This document shows, piece by piece, positions 48,123 through 57,598 of a stretch of DNA of 64,000 bases. The notes beneath the pieces are model-generated. The model made no database searches, was not told the origin of the DNA, and saw nothing but the letters and a program-made list of their open reading frames with translations. Location: assembly GCA_963791315.1 (NCBI GenBank), contig CAWBRQ010000011.1, positions 1 through 64,000 on the forward strand. The letters are read 5' to 3'. The translations under genes and the position numbers were made by a program. The DNA is from JACCZX01 sp963791315 (GTDB lineage: Bacteria; Pseudomonadota; Gammaproteobacteria; Burkholderiales; Burkholderiaceae_F). The stretch's first letter is position 1. Every line of letters starts with the position of its first letter.

Positions 48123-48641
48123 GGTCGCAATGTGTCGTGGTCGTGGTGATGATCGTGGCCGTGATGATGATCGTGAATCTTCGCTGCACCATGTTCGTGT
48201 CCGGCGCCGCCATACGCGCCGGCCTCGGGCTCGAACGGCGCCATCGTACGGCTGACTTTCGCGCCGAGGCCTTCGAGCATCCGTTCCAGAACGTGATCGT
48301 CGCCGAGGCGCAAGTAACCCTCACCGACTTCGACCGGCACGTGTCGGTTGCCGAGGTGATAGGCGATCTTGGCCAGCGCCGCGGGCGTTGCTCCTTCGAC
48401 GTGCAGCACACTCTCAGGCTGCGCGACAACTTCAATGATGCGGCCGTCGGAGGCCGTGACCAGATCGCCGCCGCGCAGGATCTCGCCTCGCGGCAGTATC
48501 ACGCCGACTTCTTCGCCCGATGACGAGCGCCGCTTTGAAGCGGCTCTTTTGCCGCATCTCGAACGGCAGCTTCAGATGGCCTTTGATTTCGATCTTGTAC
48601 GCGCCACGCACGATTTTCAGCTTGTGTTTGATCTCGACCAT
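48119..48641 (-). CDS. ureE: Urease nickel metallochaperone UreE, His-rich tail (one frameshift)
   Basis: About 174 aa. The N-terminal domain is FEMRQKSRFKAAL, then after a frame change near 48525 GVILPRGEILRGGDLV. The metal-binding domain holds AYHLGNRHVPVEVGEGYLRLGDDHVLERMLEGLGAKV with the conserved HLGNRH. The tail HDHHHGHDHHHDHD, some 10 His, binds nickel. Its ATG overlaps the ureC stop (TGATG). It hands nickel to UreG. Confidence 0.92.
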
Positions 48642-50341
48642 CAGAACAAGAAATATCGTTGCGCCATCGGCAGCACGCTCGCTGGCTCGCACGTAAGGAG
48701 CTCGCCGTCGGCGCGCACTTCGTAGGTCTGCGAGTCGACTTCGATCTGCGGCGTGCCGTCGTTATGCACCATGTCGGCCTTGCCGATCGTGCGCGTGTTC
48801 CTGACGGCATCGATTCTGCGGCGCAGGCCCAGTTGTTCGGGAACGCCCGCAGCGAGTGCTGCTTGCGAAATGAAGGTGATGCAGGTCGCGTCCATCGCAG
48901 TACCGAACGCTCCGAACATCGGCCGGTAGTGAACCGGCTGCGGGGTCGGAATCGATGCGTTCGGATCGCCCATCGCGGCCGCAGCGATCATGCCGCCCTT
49001 GATGATCAGCGACGGCTTGACACCGAAAAACGCCGGCTTCCACAGCACGAGGTCGGCGAGCTTGCCCGCTTCGATCGAGCCGACGATGTGCGAGATGCCC
49101 TGTGTGATGGCCGGGTTGATCGTGTACTTGGCGATGTAGCGCTTGACCCGGAAGTTGTCGTTCCGCGCGGTGTCCTGTGCCAGCGTGCCGCGCTGCGCTT
49201 TCATCTTGTGCGCCGTCTGCCACGTGCGAATGATGACTTCGCCGACTCTGCCCATCGCCTGGCTATCGGACGACATCATCGAGAACACGCCGAGATCGTG
49301 CAGAACGTCTTCAGCAGCGATCGTCTCGCGCCGGATGCGACTCTCGGCGAACGCAACGTCTTCGGCGATCGACGGGTCGAGGTGATGGCACACCATCAGC
49401 ATGTCGAGATGCTCGTCAATGGTGTTGACGGTGTACGGCATCGTCGGGTTCGTGGACGAAGGCAGCACATTCGGTAGACCCGCGCAACGAATGATGTCTG
49501 GCGCGTGCCCGCCGCCTGCGCCCTCGGTGTGAAAGGTTGCGATCGCGCGACCTTTGAATGCAGCGATCGTGTCTTCGACGAAACCCGATTCGTTCAACGT
49601 GTCGGTGTGAATCGTCACCTGCACGTCGTGCTTGTCGGCAACCGTCAGGCAACAATCGATCGCCGCCGGCGTTGTGCCCCAGTCTTCGTGCAGCTTCAGT
49701 CCGTACGCGCCGGCCTCGATCTGTTCTTCGAGCGCAGCAGGCAGGCTCGCGTTGCCTTTGCCCTGAAAGCCGAGGTTCATCGGAAAGCTCTCCGCCGCTT
49801 TCAGCATCGAGTGGATGTGCCAGGGTCCCGGTGTGCATGTCGTTGCGGATGTGCCGGTCGCAGGGCCGGTGCCGCCACCGAGCATTGTTGTGATGCCGCT
49901 CATCAACGCTTCTTCGATCTGCTGCGGACAGATAAAGTGAATGTGGGTATCGATCCCGCCGGCAGTGACGATCGAGCCTTCGCCGGCGATGATCTCGGTG
50001 CCCGGGCCGATGACGATGTCGACACCGGGCTGTACGTCCGGATTGCCGGCCTTGCCGATGCGCGCGATCAATCCGTTCTTGATGCCGATGTCGCCCTTGA
50101 CGATGCCCCAATGATCGATGATCAACGCATTCGTGATGACTGTGTCGGCGACTTCGGCTGAGACGCGCTGGCTTTGTCCCATGCCGTCGCGAATCACTTT
50201 GCCGCCGCCGAACTTCACCTCTTCGCCGTAAATCGTGAAGTCCTTCTCGACTTCGATCCACAGCCCGGTATCCGCGAGCCGCACGCGATCACCGGTCGTC
50301 GGGCCGAACATCTCCGCATACGCCTGACGCGAAATCTTCAT
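48641..50341 (-). CDS. ureC: Urease alpha subunit UreC
   Basis: 566 aa, full length. Nickel ligands in GGIDTHIHFICPQQ (HxH) and in IHTDTLNESG and HTEGAGGGHAPDI; the carbamylated Lys in GLKLHEDWGTTPAAID near residue 217; the catalytic His in LMVCHHLDPSIAEDVAFAESRIR; Asp ligand in MMSSDSQAMGRVGE. All catalytic residues are present, so this urease should work. It hydrolyses urea to ammonia and carbamate in the cytoplasm. Start overlaps the ureB stop. Confidence 0.98.
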   Translation of the reverse strand: MKISRQAYAEMFGPTTGDRVRLADTGLWIEVEKDFTIYGEEVKFGGGKVIRDGMGQSQRVSAEVADTVITNALIIDHWGIVKGDIGIKNGLIARIGKAGNPDVQPGVDIVIGPGTEIIAGEGSIVTAGGIDTHIHFICPQQIEEALMSGITTMLGGGTGPATGTSATTCTPGPWHIHSMLKAAESFPMNLGFQGKGNASLPAALEEQIEAGAYGLKLHEDWGTTPAAIDCCLTVADKHDVQVTIHTDTLNESGFVEDTIAAFKGRAIATFHTEGAGGGHAPDIIRCAGLPNVLPSSTNPTMPYTVNTIDEHLDMLMVCHHLDPSIAEDVAFAESRIRRETIAAEDVLHDLGVFSMMSSDSQAMGRVGEVIIRTWQTAHKMKAQRGTLAQDTARNDNFRVKRYIAKYTINPAITQGISHIVGSIEAGKLADLVLWKPAFFGVKPSLIIKGGMIAAAAMGDPNASIPTPQPVHYRPMFGAFGTAMDATCITFISQAALAAGVPEQLGLRRRIDAVRNTRTIGKADMVHNDGTPQIEVDSQTYEVRADGELLTCEPASVLPMAQRYFLF

Positions 50342-50658
50342 TTGGGTTTCGAAGTCAATGAGCCCATCACCTTTGCATTGAAGCCGAACACTTTTCGGTC
50401 ACCGGCCAGCGCGACCAACTCCACCGTGCGCGCTTGACCCGGCTCGAAGCGCACCGCGGTGCCGGCTGCGATATTCAGTCGGAAGCCGTACGCCTTATCG
50501 CGCTCGAACTTCAGCGAGTTGTTCGTTTCGAAGAAGTGATAGTGCGAGCCCACCTGAATCGGCCGGTCGCCCGAATTCGTGACTTGAACCACCACCGTCT
50601 TTCGTCCGTCGTTCAGCACGATGTCGCCGGCCACCACTTCGATTTCGCCAGGGATCAT
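50338..50658 (-). CDS. ureB: Urease beta subunit UreB
   Basis: 106 aa. MIPGEIEVVAGDIVLNDGRKTVVVQVTNSGDRPIQVGSHYHFFETNNSLKFERDKAYGFRLNIAAGTAVRFEPGQARTVELVALAG in pieces shows the whole family. It packs on UreA and UreC in the trimer. Start overlaps the ureA stop by 4 bases. Confidence 0.97.
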   Translation of the reverse strand: MIPGEIEVVAGDIVLNDGRKTVVVQVTNSGDRPIQVGSHYHFFETNNSLKFERDKAYGFRLNIAAGTAVRFEPGQARTVELVALAGDRKVFGFNAKVMGSLTSKPK

Positions 50659-50957
50659 GGGATCGGGTTATGAACCGTGACCAGCTTTGTGCCGTCGGGA
50701 AACGTCGCCTCGACCTGAATCTCCGGAATCATCTCCGGCACGCCTTCCATCACGTCGGCGCGCCTCAGCAGCGTCGCACCGAACCCCATCAACTCTGAAA
50801 CCGACTTGCCGTCGCGAGCACCTTCCATGATCGCGGCACTGATAAAGGCGACCGCCTCAGGATAGTTCAGCTTCAGTCCGCGGCCTTTGCGTCGCTCCGC
50901 GAGCAATGCTGCTGTGAAGATCAGCAGCTTGTCCTTTTCGCGCGGGGTGAGTTCCAT
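50655..50957 (-). CDS. ureA: Urease gamma subunit UreA
   Basis: 100 aa. ATG 50957 starts MELTPREKDKLLIFTAALLAERRKGRGLKLNYPEAVAFISAAIMEGARDGKSV, the entire UreA family pattern to VTVHNPIP. In the given sequence the same frame is open upstream through ureD, which makes it look like a ureD-ureA fusion; the better explanation is a lost ureD stop. It assembles with UreB and UreC. Confidence 0.93.
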   Translation of the reverse strand: MELTPREKDKLLIFTAALLAERRKGRGLKLNYPEAVAFISAAIMEGARDGKSVSELMGFGATLLRRADVMEGVPEMIPEIQVEATFPDGTKLVTVHNPIP

Positions 50958-50961
50958 CGGG

Positions 50962-51785
50962 TCAGGTGCTCCAGATTCTCGGGTAGATGCGCCGCGCGAC
51001 CCTGGATCGCGGGGCGAAGAGATCTGCCACAGCTCGATGAAGCGCTGCTTTGCCGTTTCGCTGGAGTTGCCGAGATGACGCGCGATCAGTAACCCTGGCA
51101 TCAGAGTCACGGCGACCTGATCCACCTTACGGCATGCGGCTAGGACGCTCGAGCTGATGTCGGGCGCGGCAGCCAGCAATGTCGCGCACACCGACTTTCC
51201 GTTTAAGCCTGCGGGCGAGTGCATCAACCGACCGCTCGGATCGATCACGCCGCGTTCGCGCCACAGCGGCTTGCCATCTCTGGAGATTGTGTTGCGCAGC
51301 TCGATGCGCCCTTTGCCGAAGCACTCTCCCGACCCGGCACGACCGAGACACAGAATCTCCCATCCAATATAGGTGGCATCGGTGCCGAGGTTAACTTCAC
51401 ACGCGATATCCGCCAGCGCGCCGTCGTACACGATGGTTTCCTGCGGTAGCCATTCCAGGCTGCCACCCACTTCGAAGGAAAGCTTCTGGCTTGCCCACGG
51501 CCCGGCAGACCGATACCACTTGCCCGCACCCGGCGTCGTCAACAGCACTGCTGATTTTGGCGCTGCACTTACGCGAAATGACAGTTGGTCGCCGCCGACG
51601 ATGCCCGCGGGAGGATGAACGACAATCGCATGGCAGACCGCATCGCCTTCCGGATACAAAGGCTTCTGCACCACAAGCGGGCCGTTGAAATGTTTTTCCG
51701 CGAGCACCGTTCGACGATCCTCGTAGCGGAAAGCAAGCGAAAGATCGGCTTTCCACGGGGCAAAGATCGGTTCGGCAACGCGCAT
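50962..51785 (-). CDS. ureD: Urease accessory protein UreD/UreH, 3' end probably hit by an indel
   Basis: About 274 aa. FNGPLVVQKPLYPEGDAVCHAIVVHPPAGIVGGDQLSFRV, LLTTPGAGKWYRSAG and WLPQETIVYDGALADI identify UreD, the scaffold that holds UreF/UreG on apo-urease. At the 3' end the frame used runs into ureA, but one base over the sequence reads RIYPRIWST followed by TGA 50962-50964, the conserved UreD end (PRIWxT), four bases before the ureA ATG. So the natural stop has been lost by an indel near 50990-51030. First gene of the ure part, a few bases after urtE. Confidence 0.9.
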
Positions 51786-51789
51786 ACCG

Positions 51790-52482
51790 TCATACTGCCA
51801 GCAAGCGTCTTACGTCGTCGCGTTCCATGTCGGCGCCCGCGCCGCGCGCGACGATTTCTCCGCGCTCCATGACCAGATACTGATCGGCGAGTGAGCGCGC
51901 GAAGTCGTAGTACTGCTCGACTAACAGGATCGCCATCTCACCGCTTTCTGCCAAGGTCCGAATCGCGCGTTCGATGTCCTTGATTATCGAAGGCTGGATT
52001 CCTTCCGTCGGCTCGTCAAGGATCAACAGGCGCGGCCCTACCGCAAGCGCGCGGCCGATCGCGAGCTGTTGCTGTTGCCCTCCCGATAGATCACCGCCGC
52101 GCCGCCGCAGCATGCTTCGCAACACCGGAAACATCTCGAAGATCCGCTCGGGAATGCGCGCGCCTCGAGGCCGGGCGGCAAGTCCCATCTCCAGGTTCTC
52201 CCCGACGGTAAGCCGCGGAAATATTTCCCTGCCTTGCGGCACGTAGCCCATGCCGGCGCGCACTCGCTCATAAGGCTTGACCGCCGTGATGTTCTTGCCC
52301 TGAAAGATGACCTGCCCGCTCTTTGCCGGCAGAAGTCCCATCAGCGTTCTGAGCAACGTGGATTTGCCGACGCCGTTGCGGCCGAGCAATGCGGTGACTT
52401 TGCCGGCGGGCACTTCGAACGTCAGCTCGCGCAGGATGTGACTGCCGCCGTAGTACTGGTTGAGGTTGGAAACTGTAAGCAT
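51790..52482 (-). CDS. urtE: Urea ABC transporter ATPase UrtE
   Basis: 230 aa, LivF-like. MLTVSNLNQYYGGSHILRELTFEV, Walker A LLGRNGVGKSTLLRTLMG, GYVPQGREIFPRLTVGENL, signature LSGGQQQQLAIGRAL, Walker B LLILDEPTEGIQPSII, then VEQYYDFARSLAD. EGIQPSI is typical of UrtE. Fifth gene of the urt operon; ureD begins right after. Confidence 0.96.
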   Translation of the reverse strand: MLTVSNLNQYYGGSHILRELTFEVPAGKVTALLGRNGVGKSTLLRTLMGLLPAKSGQVIFQGKNITAVKPYERVRAGMGYVPQGREIFPRLTVGENLEMGLAARPRGARIPERIFEMFPVLRSMLRRRGGDLSGGQQQQLAIGRALAVGPRLLILDEPTEGIQPSIIKDIERAIRTLAESGEMAILLVEQYYDFARSLADQYLVMERGEIVARGAGADMERDDVRRLLAV

Positions 52483-52510
52483 CGGATAGCGACGGCTCCG
52501 GACGGGTGCC

Positions 52511-53338
52511 TTAGCGACCTAAGTAAACCTCGATGACCCGCGGATCATTTTGCACATGATCCATCGGGCCCTCCGCAATCACGCTGCCTTCGTGCAGCAC
52601 CGTGACCTTGCGCGCAATCTTGCCGACGAACGCCATGTCGTGTTCGACCACGACCAGCGAATGCTTACCGGCGAGGGAGACGAATAGTTCGGCAGTGCGC
52701 TCGGTTTCTTCGTCGCTCATTCCGGCGACGGGTTCGTCGAGCAGCAGCAGCCTCGGTTCCTGCATCAGCAGCATGCCGATTTCGAGCCATTGTTTCTGTC
52801 CGTGCGACAGCAGCCCCGCGATGCGATGCGTGCTGTCGTTGAGGCGAATCAGCTTCAGCGTCTCACCGATGCGATCGCGCTCCTCGGACGAAAGTTTTGC
52901 GAACAGCGTCCTGCGTACGCGTTTGTCCGCTTTCATCGATAGCTCGAGGTTCTCGAACACCGTGTGGCGCTCGAAGATGGTCGGCTTTTGAAACTTGCGT
53001 CCGATACCCGCGTGCGCGATCTGCGCCTCTGAGAGCTTGGTCAGGTCGATCGTCTGGCCGAAGAACGCTGTTCCGGCGTCGGGACGCGTCTTGCCGGTGA
53101 TGACGTCCATCATGGTCGTCTTGCCCGCGCCATTGGGGCCGATCACGCAACGCAGCTCGCCCGCGTCGATCGACAGCGAAAGATTGTTCAGCGCCCGAAA
53201 GCCGTCGAAGCTGACGCTGATTCCGTCGAGATAGAGAACGACGCCATGCGTGAGATCCAATCCTTCGGTAGCCACGCGGCCGAGGTCACTGATCGTCGTC
53301 CCTTCGCGGGCGGCCGGATGCATTGCGACGCTGCTCAT
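52511..53338 (-). CDS. urtD: Urea ABC transporter ATPase UrtD
   Basis: 275 aa, LivG-like. GISVSFDGFRALNNLSLSID, Walker A IGPNGAGKTTMMDVITGKTRPD, GIGRKFQKPTIFERHTVFENLELS, LLSHGQKQWLEIGMLL (the LSHGxKQWLEI signature is specific to UrtD), LLLLDEPVAGMSDEET and VEHDMAFVGKIA. Start overlaps the urtC stop (ATGA). Confidence 0.96.
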   Translation of the reverse strand: MSSVAMHPAAREGTTISDLGRVATEGLDLTHGVVLYLDGISVSFDGFRALNNLSLSIDAGELRCVIGPNGAGKTTMMDVITGKTRPDAGTAFFGQTIDLTKLSEAQIAHAGIGRKFQKPTIFERHTVFENLELSMKADKRVRRTLFAKLSSEERDRIGETLKLIRLNDSTHRIAGLLSHGQKQWLEIGMLLMQEPRLLLLDEPVAGMSDEETERTAELFVSLAGKHSLVVVEHDMAFVGKIARKVTVLHEGSVIAEGPMDHVQNDPRVIEVYLGR

Positions 53339-54430
53339 GAGTGCTCTTTGCGCCTGTTAATCAATCCGAGCACACCCTGCGGAAGAAACAGCGTGACCAG
53401 GATGAACAGCAGGCCGAGGAAGAACAGCCAGTACTCTGGAAACGCTTGCGTGAAGAAGCTCTTCGCGCCGTTCACCAAGCCCGCGCCGAGTGCTGCGCCA
53501 GCGAGCGTGCCGCGACCACCGACCGCAACCCAGATCGCGATCTCGATCGAGTTCGCAGGCGACATTTCGCTTGGATTGATGATCCCGACCTGCGGCACGT
53601 ACAGCGCGCCGGCGATGCCACACAGCACGGCCGACAAAGTCCATATGAAAAGCTTGTAATGCAAAGTGTCGTAGCCGCAGAACATCACGCGCGTTTCGGC
53701 GTCGCGTATCGCGGCGAGCACGCGGCCGAATTTTGATGTCACCAGCCAGCGCGCCAGCAACAAAGTGCCGATCAGCGTCGCACCGGTGATCGCGAACAGC
53801 GCCATGCGCGTCTGCGGCGTTGCGATGGGAATGTCAAGGATGCGGCGGAAGTCGGTGAAACCGTTGTTGCCGCCGAAGCCTGTGGCGTTTCGAAAGAACA
53901 GCAACATTGCCGCGAACGTCAGCGCCTGCGTAATGATCGAGAAGTACACGCCCTTCACGCGCGAGCGAAATGCGAAGTAGCCGAACACGTACGCGAGCAG
54001 TCCGGGCACGACGACCACCAGCATCGCGCACCATAGGAACGAATCCGAGTTAAACCATTGCCACGGGAATTCCTTCCAGTCCAGGAACACCATGAAGTCC
54101 GGCATCGGCTGCCGATACTGACCATCGGAGCCGATCTGTCGCATCAGATACATGCCGAACGCATAGCCGCCCAGTGCAAAGAACAGCCCGTGGCCGAGCG
54201 ACAGGATGCCTGCGTAGCCCCAGATCAGGTCCATCGCGATCGCGACGATCGCGAAACACATGATCTTGCCGAGCAACGTGACCCAGTAGGCGGAAATGTG
54301 AAAAGCGCTGTCCGGCGCCGACGACGAGATTGAATACGGGAAAGCCGATGAAGATCACCGCCGCAAATGCAGCGAGGATCGTCCAGCCCTTAACGCCGTA
54401 AAGACGACGGTACGAAAGATCGGCGATCAC
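53335..54430 (-). CDS. urtC: Urea ABC transporter permease UrtC (one frameshift)
   Basis: About 365 aa, LivM-like. The GTG start at 54430 overlaps the urtB stop (GTGA). DLSYRRLYGVKGWTILAAFAAVIFIGFPVFNLVV, then after a frame change near 54315 APDSAFHISAYWVTLLGKIMCFAIVAIAMDLIWGYAGILSLGHGLFFALGGYAFGMYLMRQIG. GIINPSEMSPANSIEIAIWVAVGGRGTLAGA is the loop that meets the ATPase. Ten or so membrane helices. Confidence 0.92.
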
Positions 54431-56004
54431 GATTCCAGCGCTCTGCCTTTCAGCGCGAACATGCCCTGCGGCCGCTTCTGAATGAACACGATGATGAATA
54501 CGAGCACCGCGATCTTCGCGAGCACCGCGCCCTGCCACGCCTCGAGCAGCTTGTTGGCGAAGCCGAGCCCGAGCGCGGAATAAACGGTTCCGGCCAGCTG
54601 GCCCACCCCGCCGAGCACGACGACCATGAAGGAGTCGACGATGTAGTTCTGGCCGAGATCGGGGCCGACGTTGCCGATCTGCGAAAGCGCGCAACCCGCG
54701 AGGCCTGCGATGCCTGAGCCGAGGCCGAACGCCCACATGTCGACACGCGCAGTCGGTACGCCGACGCACGACGCCATCTCACGGTTCTGCGTTACGCCTC
54801 GCACAAACAGGCCGAGCCGTGTCTTGTTCAACAGCAGGTAGATGAGAAACACCACCGCGAATGCAAACCCGATGATGACGATGCGGCTCCATGGCAGCAC
54901 GACACCGGTCAACAGCTCGACGCCGCCCGACATGAACGCCGGGTTCTCGACCTGCACGTTCTGGGCGCCGAAAATCGTGCGCACCGTTTGAATCAGGATC
55001 AGGCTGATGCCCCACGTAGCGAGCAGCGTCTCCAACGGGCGGCCGTAAAGCCAGCGGATCACGGTCCGCTCAAGCGCCATCCCCACCAGCGCCGAGACGG
55101 CGAACGCGACGGGAATCGCCGCGATCAGGTACCAGTCGAAAAACGCGGTGCTTCGAAACAGTCCCTGCACCATATAGGTCGCATACGCGCCGATCATGAT
55201 CAGCTCGCCGTGCGCCATGTTGATGACGCCCATCAGCCCATACGTGATTGCCAGACCGAGCGCGGCGAGCAGCAGGATCGAGCCGAGACTGACGCTGGTG
55301 AATACGATGCCGACGCGCTCGCCCCACGCCAGGCTGCTTTCGATCTCGCGCAAACTTCTTTGTGCTTCGGCGCGCAGCTCGTTGTCTTTCTCGGAGTCGA
55401 TGAAAGACAGCAGCAGGCTCTTGGTACTCGCGTTGTTCGAGCTGGCCAGTTTTTTTACCGCAGCAAGCCGCGCGTCGCGATCGTCGCCGCCCAGTTCCAG
55501 CGTCGCTGCGATCTGCTCGAGCATCGGTTTGATGGCGGCATCAGTTTCCTGGCTGAGCGCCTTTTTCACTAGCGGCAGCATCGCGGGGTCTGCACCACCG
55601 GCGAGCTCTTTCGCAGCGGCCAGACGTACTTCGCGCTGCGGAGAAACAAGCTTCAATGCGGCAAGGGCACCGGCAAGCTCGCGTCGTAAGCGGTTGTTGA
55701 CGCTGATGTCTTCCTTGTCAGCAGGGACGGCCGGCAGCTTCGCGCCCGTTACCGCGTCGGTTGCGCCATCACCTTTGATGATCAGAACTCGTTTGCCTGC
55801 AGTGACAAGCTCGCCGTCCGCGAGCGCCTGCAAGATGATGGCCGCTTTGTCGGTGCCTAGAGCGACGAGCTGGGCGATGGCTTCAACTTGCTCGTCGCTT
55901 TCGCCGAACGCAAGCTTGTCCAGGAGGCCCGCATCCTGCGCTAACACGGGCGAAGTCCCGAATGAGGCCAGCAAACAATAAATCGCTGCTAACAGGGTTT
56001 TCAT
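54427..56004 (-). CDS. urtB: Urea ABC transporter permease UrtB
   Basis: 525 aa, LivH-like permease with the long periplasmic N-terminal domain of UrtB: a signal (MKTLLAAIYCLLASFGTSPVLAQ) and about 220 residues with HEAT-like repeats (DKLAFGESDEQVEAIAQLVALGTDKA, LAAVKKLASSNNASTKSLL). The membrane part has GLAITYGLMGVINMAHGELIMIGAYATYMVQ and GGVGQLAGTVYSALGLGFANKLLE. It has no clear SD; a hairpin ends 8 bases before ATG 56004. Confidence 0.96.
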   Translation of the reverse strand: MKTLLAAIYCLLASFGTSPVLAQDAGLLDKLAFGESDEQVEAIAQLVALGTDKAAIILQALADGELVTAGKRVLIIKGDGATDAVTGAKLPAVPADKEDISVNNRLRRELAGALAALKLVSPQREVRLAAAKELAGGADPAMLPLVKKALSQETDAAIKPMLEQIAATLELGGDDRDARLAAVKKLASSNNASTKSLLLSFIDSEKDNELRAEAQRSLREIESSLAWGERVGIVFTSVSLGSILLLAALGLAITYGLMGVINMAHGELIMIGAYATYMVQGLFRSTAFFDWYLIAAIPVAFAVSALVGMALERTVIRWLYGRPLETLLATWGISLILIQTVRTIFGAQNVQVENPAFMSGGVELLTGVVLPWSRIVIIGFAFAVVFLIYLLLNKTRLGLFVRGVTQNREMASCVGVPTARVDMWAFGLGSGIAGLAGCALSQIGNVGPDLGQNYIVDSFMVVVLGGVGQLAGTVYSALGLGFANKLLEAWQGAVLAKIAVLVFIIVFIQKRPQGMFALKGRALES

Positions 56005-56011
56005 GTGAAAA

Positions 56012-56031
56012 GGGGCCGCCTAAGCGGCCCC
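56012..56031 (-). terminator. GC-rich hairpin with T-tract between urtA and urtB
   Basis: On the minus strand GGGGCCGC pairs with GCGGCCCC around TTAG, followed at once by TTTTC and the urtB start ATG. This is an intrinsic-terminator shape placed so that it can attenuate urtB and the downstream genes while urtA is made in excess. A further G-C pair may extend the stem. Confidence 0.7.
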
Positions 56032-56051
56032 CGCTGTGCAACTCACTGCGG

Positions 56052-57338
56052 TCACGTCTTAGTGATGATGGTTTTTCCGTCGGGAACATCCGGCTTCTTG
56101 TCATTGCCCGGGATGTACGGACTCCACGGCTGCGCCCTGACCGGACCCTTGGTTTTCCACACGACGTTGAACTGGCCGTTACCTTGTACTTCACCGATGA
56201 ACACGGCTTTGTGAAGGTGGTGATTCTTCTCGTCCATCTTCGACACGATGCCTGACGGTGCCGTAAACGTCTGCCCCGCCATCGCCGCGATGACTTTGTC
56301 GGTGTCGAACGTCTTGGCTTTCTCGACCGCCTGCTTCCACATGTAGATGCCGATGTACGTGGCTTCCATCGGATCATTGGTCAGCGGCTTGTCCGCGCCC
56401 GGCAGTTTCTTGGCCTTGGCGTAATTGGCCCACTTGGTTTTGAAGTCGTCATTGGCCGGCGCCTTGATCGACATGAAGTAGTTCCAGGCGGCGAGATGGC
56501 CGACGAGCGGTTTGGTATCGACTCCGCGCAGCTCTTCTTCGCCGACCGAGAATGCAACTACCGGCACGTCGGTCGCCTTCAGCCCTTGGTTGCCCAGTTC
56601 TTTGTAGAACGGCACGTTCGAGTCGCCGTTGATGGTCGACACCACGGCAGTCTTGCCACCGGCCGCAAACTTCTTGATGTCGGCAACGATCGTCTGGTAG
56701 TCGCTGTGACCAAATGGCGTGTACTTCTCGTCGATGTCCTTATCGGCGACGCCTTTCGATTTCAAGAATGCACGCAGGATCTTGTTCGTCGTGCGCGGAT
56801 AAACGTAGTCGGTGCCAAGCAGTACCCAGCGCTTGGCGCCGCCGCCTTCCTTGCTCATCAGGTATTCGACGGCCGGAATCGCCTGCTGATTCGGCGCGGC
56901 CCCCGTGTAGAACACGTTCTTCGACAGCTCTTCGCCCTCGTACTGCACCGGATAGAACAGCAGGCTGTTCAGCTCTTCAAATACCGGCAGCACCGATTTG
57001 CGTGACACGGACGTCCAGCAGCCGAACACCGCAGCCACCTTGTCCTGCGTAATCAACTGGCGCGCCTTCTCGGCGAACAATGGCCAGTTCGACGCGGGGT
57101 CGACGACCACGGGCTCGATCTTCATCCCCATCACGCCGCCTTTGGCGTTGATTTCATCGAACGCCATCAGTGCCACGTCCTTCAGCACTGTTTCTGAAAT
57201 CGCCATCGTGCCTGAGAGCGAATGCAGCACTCCAACCTTTACTGCCTGCTGCGCAAGCGAGCTGCGCGATCTGGTCCCTGTAGCTGCGAGTGCCGTGCCC
57301 CACGCGAGCGCTTTTAGCGCTCCCCGTCTTTTCAACAT
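56052..57338 (-). CDS. urtA: Urea ABC transporter, periplasmic binding protein UrtA
   Basis: 428 aa. MLKRRGALKALAWGTALAATG is a signal of Tat-like form (KRRGALK). VKVGVLHSLSGTMAISETVLKDVALMAFDEINAKGGVMG, AAVFGCWTSVSRKSVLPVFEELNSLLFYPVQYEGEELSKNVFYTGAAPNQQAIPA and EEELRGVDTKPLVGHLAAWNYFMS are UrtA signatures. It binds urea. SD GGGGAAGGA precedes ATG 57338. First gene of urtABCDE-ureDABCEFG, with a sigma-54 type promoter upstream. Confidence 0.97.
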   Translation of the reverse strand: MLKRRGALKALAWGTALAATGTRSRSSLAQQAVKVGVLHSLSGTMAISETVLKDVALMAFDEINAKGGVMGMKIEPVVVDPASNWPLFAEKARQLITQDKVAAVFGCWTSVSRKSVLPVFEELNSLLFYPVQYEGEELSKNVFYTGAAPNQQAIPAVEYLMSKEGGGAKRWVLLGTDYVYPRTTNKILRAFLKSKGVADKDIDEKYTPFGHSDYQTIVADIKKFAAGGKTAVVSTINGDSNVPFYKELGNQGLKATDVPVVAFSVGEEELRGVDTKPLVGHLAAWNYFMSIKAPANDDFKTKWANYAKAKKLPGADKPLTNDPMEATYIGIYMWKQAVEKAKTFDTDKVIAAMAGQTFTAPSGIVSKMDEKNHHLHKAVFIGEVQGNGQFNVVWKTKGPVRAQPWSPYIPGNDKKPDVPDGKTIITKT

Positions 57339-57406
57339 TTGATTTCCTTCCCCCGGTCGGTTTGCGATTCAGACGCCGAACTGCGGCGCTCTGCGCGAAA
57401 CGCTCC

Positions 57407-57421
57407 GCAAGACCTATGCCA
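57407..57421 (-). promoter_or_regulatory. Sigma-54 (RpoN) -24/-12 promoter for the urt-ure operon
   Basis: On the minus strand TGGCAT-AGGTC-TTGC fits the consensus TGGCAC-N5-TTGC with one mismatch. Transcription would start near 57396, about 58 bases before the urtA ATG. This gives nitrogen-limitation control by NtrC. I found no clear NtrC site (GCACC-N-GGTGC) upstream. Confidence 0.7.
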
Positions 57422-57598
57422 AAAGGGCAAGTCATTGAATTCACAGACGTAGCTGTAATCGCTTGAACTAAAGTGCCCCGCAACGGTGCGGCGGAGCGAC
57501 GCGCGCACCGCTTTCGGGCGCGCATGCTCGCTTCTGTGCAATCAACTGGCGGATGACACCGCGCGACGACGCTTACGTGAGAGCGTCGAGATCACGCG

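Noticed and set aside
57485..57509. GGTGCG ... CGCACC inverted repeat upstream of urtA, thought of as an NtrC site
   Set aside because: The halves face outward (GGTGC...GCACC) with a 13-base spacer, unlike NtrC's GCACC-N-GGTGC.
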